Below, piece after piece: positions 44,198 to 53,724 of a stretch of 64,000 nucleotides of DNA (the stretch's first letter is position 1; each line of letters starts with the position of its first letter). This DNA comes from Pseudomonas viridiflava (GTDB taxonomy: Bacteria; Pseudomonadota; Gammaproteobacteria; Pseudomonadales; Pseudomonadaceae): NCBI RefSeq assembly GCF_900590885.1, contig NZ_UUON01000001.1, forward strand, positions 620,001 through 684,000, given 5' to 3'. Position numbers and translations under genes: made by a program. The notes under the pieces were generated by a model. It ran no database searches. It saw nothing but the letters and a program-made list of their open reading frames with translations, and had not been told where the DNA came from.

Positions 44198-44539
44198 TCA
44201 GGAGGCGGGTGAATCTGTATCGCAGAGCATTGCTACCAGTTCAGTCGCCAGGGCGGCCGCGTCTTGTCGATAGGCTTTGTTCCAGTTGCATGACCAGTCA
44301 TCGGGCCTGCCCTGGTCTTCCCATTGCGCCAACGCGAGCCCATTGACTATCTCCAGTTCGAACCACAGGCGCTGCCAAGCGACGGCGTCCTGGACCGAAG
44401 CCGTGTCTTGCCACAGGAATTCTGTTTGCGCGACAAAAGCCGACCATGCAAACAGATCCTCCGATGCTCGTTCGCCGAGCGTTAGCCAGTACTGTTTGCC
44501 ACCCACTGATCGATTCCTTGTCGTTGTATTGCCAGCCAT
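44198..44539 (-). CDS. Hypothetical protein, Trp-rich
   Basis: 113 residues with eight Trp (YWLTLGERASEDLFAWSAF, WQRLWFELE, WNKAYRQDAAALATELV). Mostly helical by composition; no family recognised. It lies 22 bp after the lipoprotein gene on the same strand and may be co-transcribed with it. Confidence 0.55.
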   Translation of the reverse strand: MAGNTTTRNRSVGGKQYWLTLGERASEDLFAWSAFVAQTEFLWQDTASVQDAVAWQRLWFELEIVNGLALAQWEDQGRPDDWSCNWNKAYRQDAAALATELVAMLCDTDSPAS

Positions 44540-44561
44540 GAGTCTGCACTCGTTAGCCTTT

Positions 44562-45164
44562 TTATAACGGGTCTATGCCTGGATAGAGGTCCGCCGGTGG
44601 ATGGTAATCGGGTTCCTCGAAGCGGCTATTGTTGTAATGGGTTTTGGCCGTCGGCCCGTCGCCCTTGTAGGTCACCTGCGAATTTGGCGTGAGATGCCAC
44701 CCGTCTCCGTTCTTGTCGCGCTCGATCAGTGAAGGGTACAACGTGCAGGTGCCTGATGAACCTGATGTCAGCCTGAACTGGTAAAAACGCCCAGCCTGGG
44801 GCGTGAACTTCGTCGTAACGTAGCAGGATTGCGTGCGCGTCCCCTTCCAGAACATACCCACGTGCGTTTCAATGCCGGGTCGGATCCGAGTTTCGTAATA
44901 GTCCGACGTGAGGTTTTGCCCTGCTTTCGGCATCCCCTGATCCTGCGTATGGATGAACGGCAGCGGCCCACTGCGAATTACGCCACCCGAACGTATACCG
45001 TTTTCGTATTGGTACAGATCAGCATGCTGAGTAAAGTTGACGATGCGTATCCAGGCGGGGTTGGGCTCGTTTGCAGGTGCGGTGAAGTAATCGGTGTGGG
45101 GGAAATACTGGCAACCTGCGAATAACGGCAGGGTCAGCAAGCAGAGCGCAGTGCGTATCGACAT
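44562..45164 (-). CDS. Lipoprotein of unknown function
   Basis: 200 residues with a lipoprotein signal, lipobox LFAGC (Cys near residue 18). The mature part contains WIRIVNFTQHADLYQYENG, which looks like a prealbumin/DUF-type beta fold, and three further Cys. It may be surface or periplasmic. It is divergent from the 45212-46130 genes. Confidence 0.68.
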   Translation of the reverse strand: MSIRTALCLLTLPLFAGCQYFPHTDYFTAPANEPNPAWIRIVNFTQHADLYQYENGIRSGGVIRSGPLPFIHTQDQGMPKAGQNLTSDYYETRIRPGIETHVGMFWKGTRTQSCYVTTKFTPQAGRFYQFRLTSGSSGTCTLYPSLIERDKNGDGWHLTPNSQVTYKGDGPTAKTHYNNSRFEEPDYHPPADLYPGIDPL

Positions 45165-45211
45165 GTAGCCTGTCCTTTTGCGCAGTCACGGTAGAGACCA
45201 CAAGAAGAGAG

Positions 45212-45493
45212 GTGCATTGCATAACCGCTGAAAAATCTTGTTGTCGGCGGATTGAGATCTGGATTGCCGTCGTGGATGCCAGTAATAAGCCCCTGACTCA
45301 CAGAGCAAAACGGGCCGAAATGGAACTGTATCGAGTACGCCGCACACATAGCAACAGCTCAGGCGAATTCCAGTTTGACGCAATACCGCCGGGCGCCTAC
45401 TTCATCTGGAGCGTGGTTGACATGAATTCGCTGACAAGACGAATCGTCGTCGAAGCAGGCCAGCGGACCACTGTGTTTCTTACCAACGATTGA
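45212..45493 (+). CDS. Small protein with carboxypeptidase-regulatory-like segment
   Basis: 93 residues from GTG 45212. FQFDAIPPGAYFIWSVVDMNSLTRRIVVEAGQRTTVFL resembles a prealbumin-like/CarboxypepD-regulatory strand pattern. The N-terminal third is less convincing; a shorter start at ATG 45320 is possible. It may be a remnant of a larger gene. It precedes a lipoprotein gene by 25 bp on the same strand. Confidence 0.45.
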   Translation: MHCITAEKSCCRRIEIWIAVVDASNKPLTHRAKRAEMELYRVRRTHSNSSGEFQFDAIPPGAYFIWSVVDMNSLTRRIVVEAGQRTTVFLTND

Positions 45494-45518
45494 GCCATTC
45501 ACCATAAGGAAATAAAGG

Positions 45519-46130
45519 ATGTTCAAGAGGATATTGGGGCTGGCTGCGATGTTATCGCTGGGCGGCTGCGTCACCGGTTCCAACATGATTGATCGAGCTG
45601 ATGAACATAAGCTCATCGATTCCCAAAAGGCCATCGTCGTCGGTTTTGTTTCCGAGGGTTTTCTTACTCAACCCCACGGACTGAATGTGCTGCTCAAATA
45701 CCACGATCCGAACCCGCAAGCGAAAGCGACGCGCATCGCACTGACGACGCTGGACCAAAACAACGAAGTTCGTGGCAACACGCATATGATGGGCAACACC
45801 TTTGTTTACGAAGTACCTGCGGGCACCTACGAAATCACTCATTGGTACTACCGTTTTTATGACGGGTTCAGTGCCGATCAGAAAAAACCGCTGCTCTTCA
45901 GCGTCAAGCCTGGGGACGCCGTCTATATCGGCAACTTCCACGCAAACTCGTTGACGATGTGTCTTTCCAATCGCGACGACTTTGCAAAAGCCGTCATCGA
46001 TATCAAAAAGGCTCACCCATTCCTGGCCAACGTGGCGATAACCAACCTGTCCCAAAACCTGCAATTTCCAGGCTGGCCCAATACAAAGGCCACGGATGTA
46101 TTTGGAAAAGGGCTGTGCAAGGTGCAATAA
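45519..46130 (+). CDS. Lipoprotein of unknown function
   Basis: 203 residues with lipobox SLGGC (Cys near residue 17). The mature region has FVYEVPAGTYEITHWYYRFYDG and FSVKPGDAVYIGNFHAN, typical of beta-sandwich lipoproteins with a DUF-type PAGTY motif. AAGGAAATAAAGG provides the ribosome site. Last gene of the accessory stretch. Confidence 0.7.
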   Translation: MFKRILGLAAMLSLGGCVTGSNMIDRADEHKLIDSQKAIVVGFVSEGFLTQPHGLNVLLKYHDPNPQAKATRIALTTLDQNNEVRGNTHMMGNTFVYEVPAGTYEITHWYYRFYDGFSADQKKPLLFSVKPGDAVYIGNFHANSLTMCLSNRDDFAKAVIDIKKAHPFLANVAITNLSQNLQFPGWPNTKATDVFGKGLCKVQ

Positions 46131-46141
46131 CGCGTTCAGGC

Positions 46142-46498
46142 CTACCCCTGATCGCTCCACACCGCCAACTCATACCCATCCGGATCGGTGAAGTGAAACC
46201 GGCTGCCCCCCGGAAACGCAAACGTCTCGCGGGTAATCAACGCGCCCAGGGCTGTTAGCCGCTGCTGGGTGTCCGCGAGGTTATCCGAGTACAGGATGAT
46301 TAAAGGGCCGCCCGGGCGAACCGGCTCGCCGGTGGTGAAACCACCGCTCAGGCGGCCATCGCTGAATTCGCTGTAGGTGGGGCCGTAGTCGACGAATGTC
46401 CAGCCGAACGCGCGGCCGTAGAAGGCTTTGCTGCGGGCAATGTCGCCCACGTTGAGTTCGATGTTGTCGATCTGTCGGTCTTTTCCGCGAACGCCCAT
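46142..46498 (-). CDS. VOC/glyoxalase family protein
   Basis: 118 residues. IDNIELNVGDIARSKAFYGRAFGWTF and FPGGSRFHFTDPDGYELAVWSD form the two half-modules of the vicinal oxygen chelate fold. Enzymatic role not predictable. Its 3' end is 12 bp from the convergent lipoprotein gene. Confidence 0.9.
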   Translation of the reverse strand: MGVRGKDRQIDNIELNVGDIARSKAFYGRAFGWTFVDYGPTYSEFSDGRLSGGFTTGEPVRPGGPLIILYSDNLADTQQRLTALGALITRETFAFPGGSRFHFTDPDGYELAVWSDQG

Positions 46499-46556
46499 GG
46501 TTGCCTCCTTGGCTGCTGTTTACGCGGGCGAGTGTAGCGTATTTGCCCTTCAGGCC

Positions 46557-48050
46557 TCACGGATGAAACTTCCTCCCCAGCGCATCCAGCCGCACGGCAA
46601 TCGGGGGCAATTGCTCGCTGCTGCGGGCCAGCATTTCCACGTCGTCGGCGGTGCTCTGTGCAATGCTCTGCACCGACTGCAAGCGCCCGACAATCTCGAG
46701 GTTGGCCGCCGTCTGTTCGCGGGTGGTGCTCACGATGTGCCCGTTGAGTTGATCGATCTGGCTGATGTCGTTGCCTACCGCGCGGAGCATTTCGACGGCG
46801 ACTTGGCTGTCTTCCACGCAGCGTTCCACGCCCTGGCGGCTGTCGTGCATGGCTTCGACGGCCTGGCGGCTGCCTTGTTGCAAACCGTCGATGATGGTTT
46901 TGATTTCCTGGGTGGAGACGGCGGTGCGTTGCGCCAGGCTGCGCACTTCGTCGGCGACCACGGCAAACCCGCGGCCTTGCTCGCCGGCGCGGGCGGCTTC
47001 GATAGCGGCGTTGAGGGCCAGCAGGTTGGTCTGGTTGGCGATGCTGCTGATCACTTCAAGCACCGAGCCGATCTGTTCGGCCTGCACCGCCAGGCCCTGC
47101 ACGGTCTGGTGGGTGCCTTCCAGGCGTGAGGCCAGTTGGGTGATTTCGTGCTGGGCGCGGCCGACGCTGTCCTGGCCGCGCAGGATTTGTTTACTCGCGA
47201 CGCCGGCGTGTTCAACCGCTTGCTCAACGTGCACTGTAATGTTGCCCATGGCATCTTCCATGCGCTGCATGGAGCCGGTCATTTGCGCGATTTGTGCCAG
47301 TTGGTGGCGGGCGCCGGTTTCCAGGGTGCCGCTGGCGTGGGCCAGTTCCTGGCCGAGCTGCCCCAGGCCGTGGGAGTCGCGCGCGACGCCGTCGATAAGG
47401 CCGGTTATCTGCTGCAGGAAGTGGTCGAAACGCTTGGTGAGGGACACATGCACTTTGCCTTCGCCCTGAGCGGTTTCGACGCTGAATTGCGAGGTGACGG
47501 CGAGCATCTTTTCCAGCATCTCCTGGCTCTCGACCGCGTCTTTGTGGCTGTGCAGGGCCAGGTAGAGCAGGGCGACGGTTTCCATCACCACGTAGAAGGC
47601 GTGCACGAAAATCATGCCCCAGCCGCCATGGTGCGCCATTACAAACACCGGCACACCCTGATGCTGCAACGCGTGGAACACCACGTGGTGCACGGCGATG
47701 GTCAGTGCTGCCACCAGGATCGGCAGCCAGTCGCGGTAAAAGGTCAGCACCGCCAGCAGGGCGAAAATGCCGAAGTGCGATTCGATCACGCCCTCGGCCT
47801 GGTTGATATGCAATGCGGCCATGACCATCAGGCCTGCGCCGAGTGCACAGCGCATCACGCGGGTGCCGCCGATGGCACGGTACAGCGCGGTGAGCAGCAG
47901 GCTCGTGCCGCCGCCGACGATGAGCGCCTGCACCAGGGTGTCGTGCCAGAACGCCAGGCCTACAGAAAATACAAACATCAGCCAGATCAAAGCCAGCATG
48001 ATGCGGTCGGCCTTGCGGTAGTGCTCCCTAAAACGCATGCGTGCGGGCAT
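46557..48050 (-). CDS. Methyl-accepting chemotaxis protein with six-helix membrane sensor
   Basis: 497 residues. The N-terminal 165 residues hold about six hydrophobic segments with several His ([20 protein letters not shown]) and no periplasmic domain. The signalling domain follows with the conserved hairpin [20 protein letters not shown] near residue 345. ATG 48050 has GGAG 9 nt upstream. Likely senses an internal or membrane signal. Confidence 0.9.
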   Translation of the reverse strand: MPARMRFREHYRKADRIMLALIWLMFVFSVGLAFWHDTLVQALIVGGGTSLLLTALYRAIGGTRVMRCALGAGLMVMAALHINQAEGVIESHFGIFALLAVLTFYRDWLPILVAALTIAVHHVVFHALQHQGVPVFVMAHHGGWGMIFVHAFYVVMETVALLYLALHSHKDAVESQEMLEKMLAVTSQFSVETAQGEGKVHVSLTKRFDHFLQQITGLIDGVARDSHGLGQLGQELAHASGTLETGARHQLAQIAQMTGSMQRMEDAMGNITVHVEQAVEHAGVASKQILRGQDSVGRAQHEITQLASRLEGTHQTVQGLAVQAEQIGSVLEVISSIANQTNLLALNAAIEAARAGEQGRGFAVVADEVRSLAQRTAVSTQEIKTIIDGLQQGSRQAVEAMHDSRQGVERCVEDSQVAVEMLRAVGNDISQIDQLNGHIVSTTREQTAANLEIVGRLQSVQSIAQSTADDVEMLARSSEQLPPIAVRLDALGRKFHP

Positions 48051-48200
48051 TGACGCTTACTCCATGTGGACGAGCCAGGAACAAAGCATGCGGCGTGCCA
48101 CTACGGCATGCCGGTACAGAGCAAAGCAGGGCGTTTTGCAGGTTCAAGGACGCCAATAGGCTATCGGCGGGTCGGGTAGCGACTTTAGGCGGGAGGAGTT

Positions 48201-48221
48201 GGAGGGCCTTATCGGCCCTCC
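48201..48221. terminator. Hairpin after TonB receptor gene
   Basis: GGAGGGCC-ttatc-GGCCCTCC, perfect 8-bp stem, 8 bp after the receptor stop codon on the minus strand. Confidence 0.6.
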
Positions 48222-48228
48222 CTGTGTT

Positions 48229-50397
48229 TTAGAAGCTGTACTTGGCTGTCAGCATCATATTGCGCGGGTTGCCGTAGCTGTCACCGCCATAGCTCACGTC
48301 GCTGGCGATGGCGTTGTAATAACGGCGGTCAAAAATGTTGTTGGCGTTGACCTGCAGGTCCAGGTGGTCGTTGACCTTGTAGCCGGCCATCAGGTCGGTG
48401 ACGGCGTAGGAACCCTGTTTGAGTCGGTAGGTGCTGCCATCGGTAAACTTCACGTCGTTGTACATACGGCTCTGCCAGGACACGTTGCCGCCGACACGCA
48501 GCCGTTCCAGCGCGCCCTGAAAGCGGTAGCTGGTGGTCAGTTTGAACAGTTGCTCCGGCGTATCCGTGTCGAGCTGCTTGTTGACCAACTGCGGGTTGGC
48601 CTCATCCTTGATGGTGTGGGTACGTGCGTAGGTGTAGCCACCGCCGACCTGCCAGTTTTCGGTCAAGGCGCCTTGCAGTTCGAAGTCGATACCCTGGCTG
48701 CGCACCTTGCCGGAGGCTTCGTTGCAGGAGGCCTGCGGGCAGTTTTGCACGACCACTGCCACCGCCCGGTTTTCCTGGTCGACGTTGAACAGCGCGACGC
48801 TGGCATTCAGCGCGCCACCGAGGTATTCACCCTTGATGCCGACCTCATAGTTCTTGCCGACGATCGGCTTGAGCGGGGTGGCGGAGGTGTCCTTTGCCGT
48901 TTGCGGCGTGAAGATATCGCTGTAGCTGACATACACCGAATGGTGGTCGTCCAGCTCGTAGATCAACCCGGCGTAGCGGGTGAGGTTGCGGGTCACATGG
49001 TAATCGCTGGAATTGTCTACGCCGCCATGGGCATCGTAGTCGTACCAGTCCAGGCGCGCGCCGAGGATCAGCTTCAGCGGGTCGGCCAGGCTCAGGCGGG
49101 TGGTCACGTAGACGCCGTCCTGGGTGGTGACTTCGCGGTCGTTGCCGGTGTGCACGAAGTCCGGCTTGCCGGCAGTGAGCGGCCAATTCATGTTGTACGG
49201 GCTGTAGTTGTGGGTGGTCATGTCATAGATGCGGCGGCTGGCGCCGACCACCAGCTCATGGGTACGCCCGAACGCCTGGAACGGGCCGCTGGCAAAGGCG
49301 TCAATGCCGGCCTGGTCTTCATCGTAGGCCGCCTGGTAAACCGTACGCGCCAGTGTGTTGGCGACCCAGCGCGACTGGTAGGAACCGGAGAACAACGCGT
49401 TTTGCTGGGCATAGTTGGCGTTGACCTGGAGTTTCCAGTCATTGGCCAGTTGCTGGCGCAACTCGGCGAATACCGTGTTGATTTCCTGGTCCTTGTTTTC
49501 CCAGTCGGTGCCCGGGTTGTAGGAGCGCGGCAAGTTCAGGTGATGGCCATCCTGGCCGATCATCGAGGAGCCCCAGAAGTAGTTGGTTTTGTCCTTCTGG
49601 TTGGAGAAACCGAGGGTCAGGCTGGTGTCTTCGCTCAGGTCGGCCTCGGTGACGGCGTAGAACAGGCCGTGATACGACTCGACGTCATCGATAAAGCTGT
49701 TGGCGTCGCCGTAGGAGGCGACCACCCGGCCACGCAAGGTGCCGCTGTCATTGAGCGGGCTGGAGGCGTCGATTTCACCACGGTAGTCGTCCCAGGTGCC
49801 AGCGGAGCCGGTGAGGGTGACTTTCTGCTCGTCCAGTGGGCGTTTGCGCACCAGGTTGATGGCCGCCGAAGGGTTGCCCGCGCCGGTCACCAGGCCGGTG
49901 GCGCCACGGACGATTTCGACGCGATCGAACATCGCCAGGTTCGGCTGGGCGCCCACCGACACGCCGTTGTAGCCGCTCGGGATGCCGTCATACATCAGGT
50001 TGTCGATGTCGAACCCGCGCGAGGTGTAGGACTCCCGGCCAGGGCCGTTGGAATAGTTGAGGAACAACCCCGGCGTGGCGTTGACCACGTCGTTGATGCT
50101 GGTCATGCCCTGGTCGTCCATACGCTGGCGCGTAATCACGCTGACGGCCTGCGGGGTTTCACGCAGGGTGAGCGGCAGCTTGGTCGCGGTCTTCATCGAA
50201 CCGGTGGTGTAGGACTGTGTGCCTTCGGTGGTCTCGCTAAGTTGCTGCGCGCCGGAGACTTGGGTGGCGCCCAGTTCAATCGTGGTGGCCGGGGTTTCGG
50301 CGTCGGCGGCGAAGGCCGCGTGGGAAGTGGCAAGGCAGACCGCCAACGCGATCAGACTGGGTGTAAAACCTTTAGCGGCGTGTTGTTGCACAGACAT
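48229..50397 (-). CDS. TonB-dependent siderophore receptor
   Basis: 722 residues. The signal peptide of about 30 residues ends HAAFA. The plug domain (LPLTLRETPQAVSVITRQRMDDQG, DRVEIVRGATGLVTGAGNPSAAINLVRKRP) covers about residues 60-190, then a 22-strand barrel ending LTAKYSF with terminal Phe. This is the FpvA/FoxA/FhuE-type family for ferric siderophores. ATG 50397 has GGGGAGAG 8 nt upstream. No signalling extension and no nearby sigma/anti-sigma pair, so control is probably by Fur alone. Confidence 0.92.
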   Translation of the reverse strand: MSVQQHAAKGFTPSLIALAVCLATSHAAFAADAETPATTIELGATQVSGAQQLSETTEGTQSYTTGSMKTATKLPLTLRETPQAVSVITRQRMDDQGMTSINDVVNATPGLFLNYSNGPGRESYTSRGFDIDNLMYDGIPSGYNGVSVGAQPNLAMFDRVEIVRGATGLVTGAGNPSAAINLVRKRPLDEQKVTLTGSAGTWDDYRGEIDASSPLNDSGTLRGRVVASYGDANSFIDDVESYHGLFYAVTEADLSEDTSLTLGFSNQKDKTNYFWGSSMIGQDGHHLNLPRSYNPGTDWENKDQEINTVFAELRQQLANDWKLQVNANYAQQNALFSGSYQSRWVANTLARTVYQAAYDEDQAGIDAFASGPFQAFGRTHELVVGASRRIYDMTTHNYSPYNMNWPLTAGKPDFVHTGNDREVTTQDGVYVTTRLSLADPLKLILGARLDWYDYDAHGGVDNSSDYHVTRNLTRYAGLIYELDDHHSVYVSYSDIFTPQTAKDTSATPLKPIVGKNYEVGIKGEYLGGALNASVALFNVDQENRAVAVVVQNCPQASCNEASGKVRSQGIDFELQGALTENWQVGGGYTYARTHTIKDEANPQLVNKQLDTDTPEQLFKLTTSYRFQGALERLRVGGNVSWQSRMYNDVKFTDGSTYRLKQGSYAVTDLMAGYKVNDHLDLQVNANNIFDRRYYNAIASDVSYGGDSYGNPRNMMLTAKYSF

Positions 50398-50443
50398 CGA
50401 ACGGACTCTCCCCAAAGTACCGTCCATGGCGAATAATAAAGGT

Positions 50444-50462
50444 GATGATAACTATTCGCATC
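50444..50462. promoter_or_regulatory. Candidate Fur box upstream of TonB receptor gene
   Basis: GATGATAACTATTCGCATC matches 11 of 19 positions of the Fur consensus and lies 47 bp before the receptor start. It is moderate by sequence but well placed. Confidence 0.45.
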
Positions 50463-50582
50463 AGTGTGCCAGAAGTTTTCTGTAGGAAAAAGCCTTTGGT
50501 GATAATCAGTTAACGAATTTTTCACATCCGCGGGGATGGCATGTGGCTATCCCCTTAGGAAAATTATGGCGTTGTGTGGGGC

Positions 50583-51074
50583 TCAATCGCGCTTTGGAAT
50601 GGCTACCCGGCTCGTCGCTTTCACCTCGCGCAACGCCAGGCTCGACTGGATCGATGCGATCCCCAACTGGCGTCTCAGTACGCTCTCGACGAACTCACTG
50701 TAGCTGTCCAGATCCTCGGCCAGCACTTGCAATAGGTAGTCCGCATCGCCGGTGATTTTGTGACACGACAGCACCTGCGGGAGCTCCCTGACCACGGCCT
50801 CGAAGGCGTCGGGCGCGTGGTCGGTGTGGATGGCAAAGCGCACATGCACAAACGCCATAATGTCCAGCCCGAGCATCTTGCGGTCGAGGTTGGCCTGGTA
50901 GTCCTTGATCACGCCTTCTTCCTCCAGGCGCTTGCGGCGGCGCCAGCAGGGCGTGAGGCTCAGGGACAGGCGTTCGCTCAACTGGGCATTGGAAATACTC
51001 GCGTCTGCCTGCAACAGGGCGAGGAGGGCGAGATCGGTGTCGTCAAGAACGACCTGCTTGGTTTTATTTTTCAT
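50583..51074 (-). CDS. Lrp/AsnC-family regulator
   Basis: 163 residues. Helix-turn-helix DASISNAQLSERLSLSLTPCWRRRKRLEEEGVI lies at the N-terminus and an RAM ligand domain follows (LPQVLSCHKITGDADYLLQVLAEDL). It is divergent from the deacetylase/permease genes and probably controls them. Confidence 0.92.
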   Translation of the reverse strand: MKNKTKQVVLDDTDLALLALLQADASISNAQLSERLSLSLTPCWRRRKRLEEEGVIKDYQANLDRKMLGLDIMAFVHVRFAIHTDHAPDAFEAVVRELPQVLSCHKITGDADYLLQVLAEDLDSYSEFVESVLRRQLGIASIQSSLALREVKATSRVAIPKRD

Positions 51075-51195
51075 ATCTGGCTATCGAAAGGGTAAAAGTT
51101 CCCGATAAACCTAACAGTGCCGTAAGTAAAAGCAAAGAAAGCCCCGCGCTGCCAGAACAAAATAGGTCCTGTCTTTTACTGGCGGATGCACCCAC

Positions 51196-52230
51196 ATGTT
51201 GACTGTTTTTAGTGATGACCACCGTTTGCACCATGGCACCGAACTGAAGGACGGCGTGCTCAAACCGTCGTTCGAACAACCCAGCCGGGCCGACACCGTA
51301 CGTGATCGCGTGCAGCACGTTGGGCTGGGCGACATCATCGTGCCGCGCCGCTTTGAGCGGGCCTGTTACGTCAATGCCCACAGCGAGCGTTACGTCGCCT
51401 TCCTCGAAAGCGCCTGGGCCGAGTGGACCGCCATCGGCCGCAGCCATGACGCGCTGCCGCTGGTTTGGCCGGTACGCGACCTGGCCAACCAGCACGTGCC
51501 GGAGTTCATCGACGGCAAGCTCGGCTTCTTTGCCATGGATGCCGGTTCGCCGATCACCGCCACCACCTGGAACGCGGTGAAAACCAGTGCCGATATCGCA
51601 CTCACCGGCCTGGCGCTGATCGATGAAGGCCATCACAGCGCATTTGCCCTCTGCAGACCACCAGGCCATCACGCGGCCCGTGAATACATGGGCGGTTACT
51701 GCTACCTCAACAACGCCGCGATTGCCGCGCAACAGGCGATTACCCAAGGCGCCAAGCGCGTGGCAGTGCTGGACGTGGACTTCCACCACGGCAACGGCAC
51801 GCAGAATATTTTTTACGACCGCCCGGATGTGCTGTTCATTTCTCTGCACGGCGAGCCGGCGGTTTCCTACCCGTATTTTTCCGGTTTTAGCAGCGAACGC
51901 GGCGCGGGTGCGGGGGAGGGCTTCAACCTCAATTACCCCTTGGCGAAAAACACCACCTGGGCCCACTACCAGACCGCCCTGGCGGACGCCTGCCAGAAAC
52001 TGCGCGAGTTCGCCCCCGAAGTACTGGTGATTTCCCTCGGCGTGGACACTTTCAAGGACGACCCCATCAGCCACTTCCTGCTCGACAGCCAGGACTTCCT
52101 CGGCATGGGCGAGATCATCGCCAGCGTCGGCGTGCCCACACTGTTTGTGATGGAGGGTGGCTACATGGTCGATGAGATCGGCATCAATGCCGTCAACGTG
52201 CTGCACGGTTTCGAAAACAAAAGCCAATAA
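51196..52230 (+). CDS. Acetylpolyamine amidohydrolase/histone-deacetylase family protein
   Basis: 344 residues of the zinc deacetylase family. CRPPGHHAAREYMGGYCYLNN holds the His pair, VAVLDVDFHHGNGTQ the zinc Asp/His, LGVDTFKDDP the second Asp, and EGGYMVDEIG the C-terminal motif with Tyr. All catalytic residues are present. Bacterial relatives remove acetyl groups from acetylated polyamines. It precedes an amino-acid/amine permease by 57 bp. Confidence 0.9.
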   Translation: MLTVFSDDHRLHHGTELKDGVLKPSFEQPSRADTVRDRVQHVGLGDIIVPRRFERACYVNAHSERYVAFLESAWAEWTAIGRSHDALPLVWPVRDLANQHVPEFIDGKLGFFAMDAGSPITATTWNAVKTSADIALTGLALIDEGHHSAFALCRPPGHHAAREYMGGYCYLNNAAIAAQQAITQGAKRVAVLDVDFHHGNGTQNIFYDRPDVLFISLHGEPAVSYPYFSGFSSERGAGAGEGFNLNYPLAKNTTWAHYQTALADACQKLREFAPEVLVISLGVDTFKDDPISHFLLDSQDFLGMGEIIASVGVPTLFVMEGGYMVDEIGINAVNVLHGFENKSQ

Positions 52231-52287
52231 CACCCCTGTTCGATTTTTCTTCTGCCAAAACTCAAAAACATAACAAGAGGTTTTGTG

Positions 52288-53685
52288 ATGAAAACAACCA
52301 CGCCCGGGCTTTGCGAAAAGCCTGCGTTGCAACGCACCCTGAGCAACCGCCATATCCAGCTGATGGCCATGGGCGGTGCGATCGGCACCGGCCTGTTCAT
52401 GGGCTCCGGCAAGATCATCGCGCTGTCCGGTACCTCGATCATCCTGATCTACATGATCATCGGCCTGTTCGTGTATTTCGTGATGCGCGCCATGGGCGAG
52501 CTGCTGCTGTCCAATCTCAACTTCAAGAGCTTCGCCGATTTCGCCGGCGCGTACCTGGGGCCGCGCGCGGCGTTCTTTCTGGGTTGGTCTTACTGGCTCA
52601 GCTGGAGCGTAGCGGTGGTGGGGGATGCGGTGGTGGTCGGCGGGTTTTTCCAGTACTGGTTCCCCGACGTGCCGGCGTGGATGCCCGCCGTGGGCATGCT
52701 GGTCACGCTGTTTGCGTTGAATGTGCTGACGGTCAGGCTGTTTGGCGAAGTAGAGTTCTGGTTTGCGATCATCAAGATTATTGCTGTGGTCACGCTGATC
52801 GGCGTGAGCGTGGTGCTGATCGCCAGTTCGTTCGTCTCGCCCACCGGTGTCACGGCGTCGTTGAGCCACTTGCTGGATAAACAGGCAGCGTTTCCCAATG
52901 GTTTGTTCGGGTTTTTCGCCGGGTTCCAGATGGCGATCTTTTCCTTCGCCGGTACCGAGCTGATCGGCACCGCAGCCGCTGAAACCCGCGCACCGGAGAA
53001 AACCCTGCCCAAGGCGATCAACTCGATTCCGCTGCGGATCATCCTGTTTTACGTGCTGGCCCTGGCGTGCATCATCGCGGTCACGTCATGGCAGCAAGTG
53101 TCGCCGAGCAAAAGCCCGTTTGTGGAGCTGTTTCTGGTGGCCGGGTTTCCGGCAGCGGCGGGGATCGTGAACTTCGTGGTGCTGACGTCGGCCGCATCCT
53201 CGGCCAACAGTGGGGTGTTTTCCGCCAGCCGCATGCTGTTCGGCCTCGCCGACCTGGGCGATGCACCGGGCATCTTCCGGCGCTTGTCGCAGAGCAGCGT
53301 GCCGATTATCAGCCTGGCGTTTACCACCTTGCTGATGCTGTCGGGGCTGGTGTTGCTGTTTGTGGTGCCGGAAGTCATGACGGCCTTTACCATCGTGTCC
53401 ACGGTGTCGGCGATCCTGGTGATTTTTACCTGGTCGACCATCCTCGCGTCCTACATCGCCTACCGTAAAAAGCGCCCGGACCTGCATGCTAAATCCCTCT
53501 ACAAGATGCCCGGCGGTGTGCCCATGGCGTGGGTTTCCCTGGCCTTTCTGGCCTTTGTGTTATGCCTGCTGGCGCTGCGACCGGACACCCGCCTGGCGCT
53601 GTATGTGATGCCCGCCTGGTTTATCTGGCTGGGCATCGCCTTTCAGTTTTCGAGCTTTCAAGGCGCCCGGTGGGCGAAGACGTAG
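52288..53685 (+). CDS. APC-family amino-acid permease
   Basis: 465 residues with about 12 membrane segments. SNRHIQLMAMGGAIGTGLFMGSG is the family signature at the N-terminus and FAGTELIGTAAAETRAPEKTLPKAIN the second. It resembles CycA/AnsP/LysP-type transporters. ATG 52288 is preferred to the GTG one codon earlier. Probably the uptake partner of the deacetylase. Confidence 0.92.
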   Translation: MKTTTPGLCEKPALQRTLSNRHIQLMAMGGAIGTGLFMGSGKIIALSGTSIILIYMIIGLFVYFVMRAMGELLLSNLNFKSFADFAGAYLGPRAAFFLGWSYWLSWSVAVVGDAVVVGGFFQYWFPDVPAWMPAVGMLVTLFALNVLTVRLFGEVEFWFAIIKIIAVVTLIGVSVVLIASSFVSPTGVTASLSHLLDKQAAFPNGLFGFFAGFQMAIFSFAGTELIGTAAAETRAPEKTLPKAINSIPLRIILFYVLALACIIAVTSWQQVSPSKSPFVELFLVAGFPAAAGIVNFVVLTSAASSANSGVFSASRMLFGLADLGDAPGIFRRLSQSSVPIISLAFTTLLMLSGLVLLFVVPEVMTAFTIVSTVSAILVIFTWSTILASYIAYRKKRPDLHAKSLYKMPGGVPMAWVSLAFLAFVLCLLALRPDTRLALYVMPAWFIWLGIAFQFSSFQGARWAKT

Positions 53686-53724
53686 TCGCGCCAAGCCTGT
53701 ACACACTGCGATACAAAGCCTGGC

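Noticed and set aside
48199..50436. 745-codon open frame antisense to the TonB receptor
   Set aside because: High-GC codon-bias shadow; no family motifs, and the opposite strand has a full receptor with signal peptide and terminal Phe.
51064..52869. 601-codon frame antisense to the deacetylase and permease start
   Set aside because: Spans two real genes and their promoter region; His/Arg-rich shadow.
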